From assembly GCA_026419785.1 (NCBI GenBank), contig JAODTK010002110.1, positions 620,001-684,000 on the forward strand: 64,000 nt of DNA, given 5' to 3'. The stretch is from Sclerodactyla briareus. Its lineage: Eukaryota; Echinodermata; Holothuroidea; Dendrochirotida; Sclerodactylidae. Each line of letters starts with the position of its first letter. Position 1 is the stretch's first letter. A model generated the notes under the pieces. It saw nothing but the letters and a program-made list of their open reading frames with translations, had not been told where the DNA came from and made no database searches. Positions 21,851 to 33,310 of this stretch are shown piece after piece. The position numbers and the translations under genes were made by a program.

Positions 21851-23689
21851 GGGCCTTTCCTTCCACTATTTCTCCCCTCAACCTCCATCCCCTCTGCCAT
21901 GGAATTCCTATCCCAAATCAGTCGGGCGTAATTCAAATCTGTCCCGCTCCCAGTTTCTGCGCCCGCACTACTGATGGTGGTTGACAATTCGATATCCCAA
22001 GCTTATCAGGCACTTCTCGGAATAATCGGCACAGCTCCAGGAGCATCCGACCAATACCCTAATCCTAATCTCAAAACCTGACTGTAAAACACCAATTATA
22101 GACTAAGAGCGCATCTCATTGAACCCAACACCCGACAGCATAATTCTAAAGTTATTTCCATAGATTAAACATCACAGTCAATACACGAAGCAGTTGTGTG
22201 TTCAGTGGAATTTACATACACTGTATTACCTTAAACTTGTGACGTCCATTCTGACATGTTGGGAATATTCTATGCTATTCAATCTAATTTACTTGTCATA
22301 GTGTGTAGAGAATGCACGCAATAAAATCCCATACAAAGATGGCACTAATTCTCATTATGATTCGGGTGGTTTTGCGCAATATCCAAAACATGTAATTCAA
22401 ACGAAGGTTGTCAGAGTTTGACGACATTAAACTCATGAAAAGAATAAACGAAGTGATAGTCGTGCCCTTTAACCTCCGAGTGTGGGAGCAATCAAACAGT
22501 GCCGATGCCTTTGTAGAGCCATGGTCGTCAACTTTTTTCTCATGTTTTACTCGTGATTCCTTGTTATTTACAAAAAAAAGAAACAAGTGATTCCTTAACG
22601 TTAGATTTCACAAAAGGAATCACATTTCATTTTCGACTCCGATTCAAACTGCACCCAATGCAACTGTGACGTTTTGAAATGACGGGCGAATGCAAGGAGA
22701 CAATCCCCCTTATGTCAATCGCGGCCCTGGTTGTAATTTGGTTGGACGTGGCCTGTTGTTGGGGGTCCATGCGCACGTCTCTACGAAGATGTAGACAGAC
22801 AGTGGGGACAACCCATGCACCTGCGATTGTAGTGGTTGGACAGAAATTGAATCACATGAACATAAACGATGTTGCCCAAGATCATTCCAATCTATACAAA
22901 AAAAAAAAAAATAGTGATGCAAGCCCGACTGATACGGCCTGTAGGTGGTGGCGCACTGCAGGAATCTCGTGAGTGTCGGATTATGGAGTAGCAGGTAATC
23001 GGGGATATCAATGTCTCATCACAAGACTACGTGTATAAAAGCGTTAGTGTCGTCCTGTGAGGAGGTTAATGGAAAACAAAAGTCGTGACAGATTATGACT
23101 TATGAATTATGATTGACGTACACTGCTTTGATACAAAGCATTTCTCTTATGATAGATCTCCTGAGCCAGGAAGTGACCATGGCTTGTCTTAGCTTTGCGG
23201 CATGATATGATTCTGATCTTCGGAACGTAAGCGTTCATGAGGAGAAGCCAAGCTCCTTGAGGGAAGAGGGGGGGAAAACGTTGTACGCCTCATTGACGGG
23301 AATAGTCAATGAGGAGGAAGTCGACTGCTCATGAATGACTGGAAACACTTATGTTACCGAGTGTTATAATTCTTGATGCACTCAAAACTACTATTACACA
23401 CAGAACATGATGCAAATAAAGTATTAGAAGTAATGAATCTAACAAAAATAGCGGCAGGATCGGTAATCAATATCAGAATATCTAACCCATTGCGCCAGAT
23501 CTCCAAATCCTATAAAGTTCCGGATTTCAAAATATATTTCTGTGAACCAAAATATTCGTTACAATGAATCTCTGATCCGCAAATAGATGGTTTGTAGTTT
23601 ATAATTTTTACTTGAAAATAATATTTCATCAAAATACCAGCCATTTTGAATCTATCAATATTAAGTGCCGTGTTGTTTTCAGTACTTTC
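21851..23689. other. Unassigned sequence
   Basis: Short frames on both strands and an A run near 22900. No gene, known repeat or RNA is supported. Confidence 0.4.
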
Positions 23690-24190
23690 AAAGTGGGTCA
23701 ATTCTCTTTGAAAACAGGACTCCTATGCCCCTGGAAGCTAGATTGTCTATTCTTTTGAAGGTTCTTGTGATAAGATTCAAACTTACATTGGTAAGACTAA
23801 GAAAAAAACACTTGGCTATCGAGGTCAGTGAGCACCTGTCAGGTAGAACTGCCAGTGCTATCCATGATCACATCAGCAAGTGTGCAGACTGCAATAACTG
23901 CAACTTGGACATTTTCCTATCCAAGCCAGTTGCAACTCAGATTTTGAAATCGGAATCAAAGAGGCTCTTTATAACAAGTTCAATCCAGTCTGAATAACCA
24001 GCTCTACGAACATGGATCTTCTTTCCTACTAAGTGTATATTGATGTATTTTGATGTTTTATTTTGATGCCTTGAAGACTCAAGAGACTACTCGCAATTTT
24101 GTACTCCATTACCTGAAGAGAAAGATGGAATCTCCGGAAACGTTTGTAATTAAACAAGTACTTTCAAAACATTTCTGTTCTAATTTGCTC
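23690..24190 (+). mobile_element. Penelope-like element 3' end with GIY-YIG endonuclease remnant
   Basis: Read with one frame change, the sequence gives a Cys-containing lead (GSCDKI), TYIGKTKKKT, then VSEHLSGRTASAIHDHISKC and DCNNCNLDIF. After another shift it gives IKEALYNKFNPV and NNQLYEHGSS. This is the layout of the C-terminal GIY-YIG endonuclease of Penelope-like elements: the YIG block, the conserved Arg/Glu-His helix, the Cys pair and a final 'P.LN.QL' phrase. A short 3' region follows containing CTGAAGAG and GGAAACG (near 24113-24142). Only the endonuclease end remains; the RT half is absent. Two or three frame breaks make it inactive. Confidence 0.75.
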
Positions 24191-27100
24191 CTTTATTTGG
24201 TTCTATAACTGCAAAACTCTTCCTGAACTATATTCATCAAAATAAACATTCAATTAAGCATACGACTCGTTACAGCCAAACTCTATACCTCTAATCTGGT
24301 AATATTCAGGTTAATGTCCGCATTGGCCAAGCTACTAACAAAATGATGCCTTAAAGCATGACTAACGGACAGTGAAAAATTAAATGTTAAATTCGTCCCC
24401 GAAGAAAGAGGTGCGGCAAGAAGCACAGAATTAATGTATAATGTAGTTACAAAGGAAGAACGTTGAATAATCCGGAACTGAAACCATACCATATGACATC
24501 GTTTGAACACCTGAAAGGAATAGTATAATAGATAGAGTGACCAGTCATCATTTCAGATAACAACATTCAACTTTCACGCCATTTTAACAAGACCTCATTG
24601 TCACAGTTGCGAAGCATAAATTATTGTAGACAAATCTACAAGTTAACTTTCGCTCCAATCTCAGGAGGCACTGAACATTCATGCTAGGCCTGGCAGTCTG
24701 TAATCCAAATTGTGAAGAAAAGTCATTCCAATTTTTATTCCATTGTATTGCAAGTTGAGAGTATTTATACAATGTCCCAAAAGAAGAAATAGAACTTCAT
24801 CCGAAAATAAAATCATTAATGATTGAACATCTGTTTTTACCATGTGATATGATACTGGACAATTGTCAACCGTATTGAACTATTGTAATATATGCTATGG
24901 CGACAATGAATAAAGGTAATACTTTTTTGGATTGATTTTTCATGGGAATCACTGAAATTTTCATTACTGAAACCATTAAAGAAATTTGACTATAAAAAAA
25001 TACAAATCCATTTCATAAAGGACGCGCAAAAAACGATATAAACGCAATACCATTCCAATTGAGCTGAATGCATCTAAGTTGAATGATTTTTTTCATTTAC
25101 TGCGGCATCCCCCTGGTTTGGTGTAACTTTATCCGAGTTGAACATAGTATGCATAGATGGTCCGCGAAGCTCCGATATATCGTAATTTTCAGTAAAAATC
25201 GTAAGAATCAGATGTGGGACCGACTCAAGGCGATTAGGTAATACAAACGGAAACAATTTGTAAAATCCATTTAAACAAAGAATTATGGACCTCAAGTACT
25301 CAGCAGGTTCTAGGTTTATCCTCTCGGGGTTAATAGAAATCGCACTCAATCGTTGTGTAATAGACAAGGAGTTTCTCTCCGTAATTAGGCAATCTTATTA
25401 AGAAAAAAAGTGGCCCAACTAGCCAAACGAACTTATGCAACTTAGCGAAAGCTGCCGAACGGGCGACTTCGATTCTTTTCAATCTAGGAGAGTTTAAGTG
25501 ATACGCTTCATCATATCGCAACGACCTTCTAATGGCTCTGATTCTAATGTAGTAAACACACAATACAAGGGGGCATTTGTCAGGTCAGTTCTCAATAATG
25601 TCATGTGATGTAATGTGATTCATTATGTGATGTGAAACAATGGACTGTGAAACAAGGAAACAAGAATTATCTTACCTAAGTTATTCTGCGTATATACAGG
25701 TATAACGATTTTTCATTGTTCCAGTTCGAATGATAATCAATTCTTTGTCGCATTACGCTTCTCGAAAATTAAGACAGTATTAGTATTTTATCTCTCCTTT
25801 ATCCATTGTCTGATTGTGCTATGCTCGAATTCAGGGACCCGCAATCGTTTCATCTCGTATTTTTCCCACTCTGTTCTAAGGTGGGGGGTGGGGGGGGCCC
25901 CCTTCAATTATCTTTATCTGTTGATTCATTACGGTTCTCAAGCGTTGCCCTCTCAAACAAAATATTTCCTCTCTCAGCTTTTAAGAGTATGACTGCATAG
26001 GAAATAGACATCGGCCACGCAATTGTAAAAAACATCAATTTCGAATCTAAAGTAATCGTTTATTACAAACTGTTTTTCGTTTTTAGGAAACGCTCAAAGT
26101 TCTTATTTTTCATGATAGACACGTATCATCAGTACAATCCTTATAGTATTAGAACTTTATAAACCAAGGAAAGAAGAATAACTTTCAATAAACTCTCGGC
26201 AAGTTCATCACAACAACTGTGTGCTGATTATAGAGTGGTCAGATCGATACTGTAAGACATTCAATTCAGAAGACACCATTTCATAAATACCACTGTTGAA
26301 AACTTGTATGTGAGTTAGTGTGTGAACGGTTTATAACCGGTTATAATTCCAGTTACTAAACACCGGCTAGAGGCAGCACAAGTATGTCTAGGGCGAACTT
26401 AAAGTGGCTGATCAACAGAAGTTTTCACATTGTGCAAGTTGCATACAATCAAAATGTAGGCCTATATCGCGTTCGTACGCATTCTCTTGCCTGAATTCTT
26501 AGGAAAAACCAAAACACATACTCGGTAGTACTAGGCCTAGATATTTCACGAATCTTATTCCGAATAGGTCTAAGGTTAGATAGATTTTATCCCCTTCATT
26601 TAGCACAATTAGGAGGATTAGGCCCCACAAGTAGAACCCACCCTGAATTTTTTTCGTCGGCCTTTTCACGTCACGAGATATGAATTTGGACATGCGTTTA
26701 TTATGGCACATGCAGTTTAAATGCCAAAAATTGCCAGGGTTGAAGTATTAACTTAGGGGTGGATGATGGGAAGACTGAATGGGTGTGAAACTAAGACTGG
26801 TCTGATCAGGGACGTCGCGAGCGAGGGAGGGGTGTCTCACCCCCTCCAAAAAAATCGCAGTTGGAATTTTCGAATATCCAGTCGGAATTTCTGGCATCGT
26901 CCGAGGCCGAGGTCCGAGGCCCAGTCAACTTTGTAAAGTTTCCAACTCAACCAAAAGGAATATTTTTTTTTATTCATGTAAAACGGTGAAACAAAGAATT
27001 GCCATATCTTTTTTTTTCAATATCCCGTATATTGTTCCAAAATTTCGCGTATTATCGATAATTCTTTCTTCAATTAACACGCGTATTCAAAACGACCGCC

Positions 27101-28162
27101 ATGACTGGCTGTCAGTATTGTATAGCAATCAATTGTGTATATTGTTAGATTAGAGATTAGGGTAGGGATTGTTTCGTTGTATAACAAATCGAAAATAGCT
27201 TGTAAATCTGCGAATTCCACCCCAAGCAATTTTTTTTACATCAGGCCAGTGCGGTTTGGTGATTCTGCATGGGATTAAAATATACAACTAGCGTCCTGGA
27301 TAGTCACCTGAAGACGTGGACATACGAGGAGGAAGCACCCTTCCCCATTCTTAGCCCTCCATTTCGGACAGGAGAAGTTTACCATGGTCCAAATGGGTCA
27401 GCCGAAATGGATCTGAAAACTTGAGAGCGAATATCTAGGCAGAAACTTATCAAAATTTTTATTTTTGACCAAAAATGCGAATCAGAAAAAGATGAGGCGA
27501 AAGGGATTTTTTAAATCAAATATCAAAAAATTGTGCAAAAGTTTTGGCGCGCTCGCACTCATGTCATTTGGTGTAATTGACGTACCCGCATCTGTGAACT
27601 CGATGAAATTCGGGAACTTTATGATGATCGAGCATTACGTCGGAAGAAGCGGGAACAATATTTTTGTAGGGGGGCATGATATCAATATCCCCCAATATTT
27701 GACGGACTCGTTAACATAATCTTTTTTTTTTTTTTTGATCAAAGGTTCAGTACGGCTATAACCAAAGGCCTAACACATATTCCTAATAGATTGCCTGAAT
27801 TTTATGTTGAGAAGGCCCAAAATGCAAAAAAATTCCATGTTTTCTGTTTCTTTTCCGTTGCATGTATAATCAGTACGTAGGCCCATGCAGATTCTGACGA
27901 ACATTTTTTTCTCCATACGTGTCATCTACAAAGGAGAATTTGATTTGGGACACGGTTCATGCACACACCCCCCAACCCCAACAATGCTGGAATCCAACTG
28001 CCATTTTCCTAACATTGCAAATAACCAATGTCTAGAGAGTCTACTTCTAATATCCTTATTTTTGTATATAACAGGCTCTACTGGCTGCAGCCTGATGTGG
28101 CTGCTTCGTGATAAAAGCTTGAAGCTATGCAACGTAGACAACAGGGCAGGGGATCGTGGCAC
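24191..28162. other. Unassigned, mostly AT-rich sequence
   Basis: Nearly 4 kb without a supported gene. Seen but not assigned: a short 'CAGGGACGTCGCGAGCG' phrase at 26809 that resembles some hAT-type ends but lacks a partner, a T run near 27722-27735, and an 84-codon frame at 27465-27719 with no known domain. Confidence 0.4.
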
Positions 28163-28860
28163 ATCAGTGGGTACTTGATTGACGTATAGCACTATATAGG
28201 TGCAGCGGCGGGGCAAAACCATTCTGATACATAGAAAAATCCGGACAAAAAATTTGAACAGAAACTATCTGAAAAAAAATGGCAAAATTTCTCTTATTCA
28301 AATGCCCAAGAAATGCACACATTTTCCACGACAGTGATGTCCAAGCAAATTTTCAGATGCGGGCAACCTATTTGGAAGGGTCCTCTAGGGCAGCGGAACC
28401 GCTGCAAATAGGGGTAATGGTAAACGGAAGGCCGCATTGAAGAATTGTCAGGAATACACTCCTTGGATTAGTTTTCGGAATGTTATTGTCAATTTACTGA
28501 TGTCGCTCACTGCCCATAAAGCCCGGGAAGGTGCCTCTCTGTGATCCCCCCCCCGGGGGTTTGGGGTCTGTAGATGACAAATGTTCCTTGTACGCTACGC
28601 GTCAACTGATGGTCGTGCGAATCGTAATGAATAAACATAAATCCGTTTTCCCGAGAGCGTGTTTCGAAATTAAAACTCCGGATATTATTCGTCAATTTCT
28701 AGGGGTACTGCTTACTGTCATACGGTCCGGGAAGTGCCATTTCTGGCAATCTGAGGGGTCTGTAAAACAAAAAAACATTTCTTGTTACGCTACGCGTCAA
28801 ATGATGGTGGCTCGAATTGCAAGGAATGAACATCGACAGTTCTTTCAAAAACATTTCTTG
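28163..28860 (+). repeat. Dispersed repeat copy 2, with an internal 195 bp tandem step
   Basis: The first 440 bp align with the reverse complement of 11911-12388. The 3' part is itself duplicated: 'CGCTACGCGTCAA' occurs at 28593 and 28788, and the phrases 'GTCAATTT', 'GGTCCGGGAAG' and 'GGGGTCTGTA' recur with the same 195 bp offset. Two copies of the family therefore sit 16 kb apart in opposite orientation. Confidence 0.65.
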
Positions 28861-28899
28861 AAATATACATTGCGGTAATTTATTGTATTGAATAATTTA

Positions 28900-30200
28900 G
28901 AAAAAATTGTACTCATCGAAACCTGCATCCTACCTTCCCCTCCTTTCTCTTTCTTTCGGAGGGAAGGTTGGCTGCAGATTTTGATAAGATGTGGGTGGGG
29001 AGATGGCTAAAATAGGTAAGCACGAATATAACTCTCATTTGTCCATGGCTTCATTTGTCTATATCGCCATATATCCGGCAGAGTACGCAGTGTAGAGGGA
29101 GAGTGGTTGGAAAATTTGGGGCCTCACCCTCCCTGTCCAGTAAAGTCAACTGATCTGGCTAGCTAGAGTAGGGGGAGGGGAGTAGGCTGCAAAATTTGAC
29201 ATATAAGTTAATAATTTTTGGGAAATAGCAGTACAATTTTGAGGATTATAAGTACATTGTGAGCATAGAGCACAGGGGTGACTTACCAAGAGAATTTGAC
29301 CTATTTTGGGGGTATGATAAAGTCTTTGCCAAGTTACAGTTATGAATTGGGAGGATAGGAGAAATAGTAAGCTGTAGAACTTGACATAAGTAAGAAAAAT
29401 GGGATCTGGTTGGAGTGGGGGTTATTTGTGATCGGGCCAATCCACCTCCTAATTGTGGAACACAGAATACGCAGTAAATGCTTTTGGCAGTGGGAGAGGG
29501 GGAGGGGTGGCGCAATTTTGAGGCCTCACCATCCTCGTCCTAAAACTAGAAAGAACAAAATATCCACTCAGGGCGTGGCAATCGGAGGCCTCACGCTCTC
29601 TCTGTCCTAAATCTAGTGAAGCCAAAGTATACGCTACAGGTAGAGAAGGGGGGGGGGGGAGGTAGGCTGCAAGATTTGACATGAGTAGAAATTTTGGGCA
29701 TCTGGAAGGGAGGAGGAGTGGTGTCACAAGAGAGAGGGTGGGAGTGACTCATCCATAATTGTACCTAATTGGGGGCTCCAATGATTTCTGGCAGCGAAAG
29801 GGGGAAACCACTTCCTAATGAGGAACGCAGAATACGCAGTGAATGCTTTTGGCAGTAGGAGAGGGGGAGGGGTGGCGCAATTTTGAGGCCTCACCATCCT
29901 CGTCCTAAAACTAGAAAGAACAAAATATCACTCAGGGGTGGAGGGAGGTGGAAGGTAAGCTGTAGGATTTGACATAACTAATTTTTTTGTCATCTGGAAG
30001 GGGAGAAGGCGGGAGGGTGAGAGTGACTCATCCAGGATGGGATCTAATTGGGGACACATATGGCTTTGGCATCCAAAGGGGAATTGGGGGGCCAGCCCCT
30101 CCCCTACCTATATCCAGGAGAGCTGGCTGACATAGGTTTATACCAATAATACTCTTGTTTGTCCATGGCTGTATTTGTCTATAAGGCCATATAAGCTAGC
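28900..30200 (+). repeat. G-rich tandem repeat, unit about 365 bp
   Basis: A near-identical block of about 125 bp occurs at 29448-29575 and 29814-29938 (anchor 'GCAGTRAATGCTTTTGGCAG' at 29471 and 29836, 365 bp apart). More diverged material surrounds them. The array is bordered on both sides by 'TTTGTCCATGGCT' plus 'ATTTGTCTATA' (29039 and 30157). The strand is strongly purine-rich, with many GGGGAGG-like runs. Open frames in it are products of the repeat. Confidence 0.7.
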
Positions 30201-31203
30201 ATTGCTACTATGGATTCTCCTTGGGAACTAGGTGATGACCTTTCATGAGGATAATGTAGTCTGAGTCTTAATTGCCATCCTAATGCTGTACATTGGGTCA
30301 TCAGATGTCAAACAAATCAATACAATGAAAAATGGCCCACAAGGGCTATGGTTGAATTTTAAAGTAAACACACCTACTTAGGTGATTAATACCCCCTCAC
30401 TGTGTTAGTTCTGCAATGATGCTGAAATGTGGTACAGTTGCTATATGTGTGTGGAGAAGGTGAGATTCAAGGCTGTTCAGAGACAGCCCATTGGTATATT
30501 CGCGGGCAGGGCTTAGTTAAACAACAAGTGCAAGTCGGAACGTCTTGGTAGCTGTGGACAGCAAAATTCCTGTGGCGATACACTGCATGTTTTTTCGCCA
30601 TTTCACAGTTATGGGTTGTTGGCTCACATGTAAAAAATGAACTTACGGACATCGGTCATCAAACTGAATGACTTGGAACATGTACACCACATTGGCCTAA
30701 TATTTGCTATCAGTGCCCAGCAACAAGTATATGCACCACAACTCATTCCTAAGCCCTGTGGCAGTGAACAGTGGAAACACACTTCCCACAGAAATAGGCC
30801 ACCAAGAGAAATTGGACCAAGATAAATTGGACCAAGATGTAATGTAAACATCCTGCAGAGGCAAGTACTAATGTAAACTAGGGCGAGATGTGATGAAAGA
30901 CAAATCATCTTCCCCTGGACGATAGGTTTTATTGTGCCCTGGACCTTCGACAGAAAAGGTAAACACTGGTCAGCAGAGAATGGAGAGTAGAATGTAAACA
31001 AACTTTTCTGGCAGTCTGAGAGCTCAAATTAAAGTTGGAAATTGGGGTGATTAATTGGATTTAATTAAAATCTAAGAACACTATGCGAACATAAATGTAA
31101 CTAAGGCTAGCCAGTAGCAAGCTCCATCCACCTACCAATTTCAACCGATCGCATGTATGGTTCAGAAGTTATGAATGAACGTGACGAACAGAAGGGAGGA
31201 ACT
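30201..31203. other. Unassigned sequence
   Basis: No supported gene. The last 80 bp ('CGATCGCATGTATGGTTCAG' onwards) lead into the CGAA microsatellite in the manner of a repeat element's 3' end. Confidence 0.35.
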
Positions 31204-31257
31204 AACGAACGAACGGACGAACGAACGAACGAACGAACGAACGAACGGACGGACGGA
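31204..31257 (+). repeat. (CGAA)n microsatellite
   Basis: About 13 tetranucleotide units, mostly CGAA with CGGA variants at both ends. Confidence 0.95.
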
Positions 31258-32539
31258 GAGACATGATGACTTGTAGAGCTGCTCTCCCGCAGCTAAAAAT
31301 AGGCCAGTTGTCAGCCACATAGCCAAATGCTACAATATAGCCACAGCCAGCCATTAGCGGCCTATAGTCAGGCCCTGCAATCCCATGTGGGACTTGCCAG
31401 TGTTGACATCTCCAATTGATTTGGTTATTGGGAGATGATACATTTATATACATTGTGTCAGTTTCCAAAAAAATTCCAATAGGTTCTAACTGGCATGCTC
31501 ATTTATTGTGGGGAGACTGAGGTCAACTGGAGAGTGAGAGTAGCAGGGAATTACGCAGGTGGGGTTACGGAATAGCACATGGTTCCTGGTATACCAGTAA
31601 AGGACAAGTATGTCCTGTCCTGTATGGAACATTTGATTGAGTCCCAAACATTCCAATTCATGTATGCATGGAATAGATATTTGCAGATTGAACCTTTAAA
31701 CTGATGTAATGTAAGCGCTAATGTCTCATGCCCAATGTTGTTTCTGTGGAATCAAAATGTGGTTAAGTGTGGCAGAATTGATTGTGTGTTTGAGGGTTGG
31801 GTAGAGGTAAGGGTGGGTGAAAAGAGAAGGTTGGGGAGCGGTTGCTGGGATGTAGGGCTATGTGATTGCACACATTCCAACCCCACACCCTGGTCCTTTA
31901 AGCTGAGACATCATGGTACTGTCTGATTGTGTAATTGTCTGTCGAATAGCTTGTTGTATTTGCCTAGTGATTTTAGGACCAGCTACGATAATCACAATCA
32001 ATACTATACTCCCCCAAGGTCAGCCGTCCCAGTGTGCTTTTTATTGAACAGAGTGTTGACAAAATAACTTCAGTGCGTCATTGGAAAATAATAGGAATAA
32101 TAACCCTGATAACTTCCAGGGAATTAAAGGGATCGCTCTGCCTCCCAAAAAGGTTACTGATTTATATGAGTACCAAACGAGGTATTTCTACATCTCAGTG
32201 CAGTGGACATAGCAAGTACCAATAATATTCGTTCAGTGGCAGGGCTGCATTTAATCATGTCTGTCTATAGGAGCCAGACTGAGATAGGAGTAGGCGTAAC
32301 GCGAGAGAAAATTAGCCAAGTGCAACACACATTGCAGACCACATGTTTTTGAAGGCAGCGCAGTAGCTGTATTTTAAATGTAGACCCCTAAATGACTTTG
32401 GGTGACCGATGAGCAAGTTCACTGCTAGTTTGAAATTGATACTCTACCCAACTTACTACTAATACCGAACAAACCACCTTGGCAACCTTCCTTCTGGAGA
32501 TTACTTTTAATTTTCAGGTTTTGGTCTCTCATTGACCTT
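31258..32539. other. Unassigned sequence
   Basis: Short chance frames only; no supported gene or repeat copy. Confidence 0.4.
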
Positions 32540-33240
32540 TGGTGAACCTTAGCAGCCAAACAAAGGAAACAGGGTACCACTACACCACATTGCAAAAGCT
32601 ACATGACAGATATGACGCTCATGTCATTTTAATGGTTCCCAAGTTTCTGATTACAAAATGGCCAAACGTTATGGGCCCTACTAGGACATTGCGTGACCTT
32701 GACCTACTAGGAAAAAAGGGGTTGCTCACTCTACAGAGGAAGCTACATGCCAATGATCCAATCGACATTTACGGTTTCCGAGTTTTCTCGATTAGAAGAT
32801 TTGAAAGTTTTGGGCCCTACATGACCTTTCGTGACCTGACCCATTCATGAAAAAAAGCCGGTCATCTACTCAACAGGACGACAACATGCCATATATGGGA
32901 TAATGTCATTAAACGGTTTTCCGGAGTTTGCTCGATTACGAAGATTTAGAACGATGTGGCCATACAATGATCGTTCGTGACCTTGACCCATAGAAAAGAA
33001 ATGGGGTGATCTACACACATGACGAACACTACATCCCCAATTATGACACTGTGTTATGTACGATTTCGAGTTTGCTCGATTACAAGATTCCGAATCGTTT
33101 CGGGCCCTACAGGACCTTTGGGACCGTGACCCATTAGAAAAATAGAGGGGTGATCTACTCCTATACAGGTAAAGCCAAGTAGACACTTTGTCTTTACTGT
33201 TTTCGGAGTTTGGTGCTCGATTACGAGAATTCCGAACAGA
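32540..33240 (+). repeat. Degenerate tandem array, unit about 138-148 bp
   Basis: At least four units share 'TTTGGGCCCTACATGACC', 'CGTGACCTTGACCCAT', 'GGGGTGATCTAC' and 'GAGTTTGCTCGATTACGA'. The 'CGTGACC' anchors lie at 32692, 32830, 32976 and about 33123. Units differ by many small indels. Confidence 0.75.
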
Positions 33241-33246
33241 CATCAG

Positions 33247-33310
33247 ACACGCACACACAACACCCACGCACACACACACCACACACACAACCCCTACACA
33301 CCTCACATAC
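33247..33310 (+). repeat. (CA)n-rich microsatellite, interrupted
   Basis: CA repeats with CCA and CGCA interruptions, directly after the tandem array. The minus-strand frame across it is low complexity (Val, Cys, Gly) and not a gene. Confidence 0.9.

Noticed and set aside
26809-26880. hAT transposon terminus
   Set aside because: One end-like phrase without an inverted partner or target duplication is not enough.
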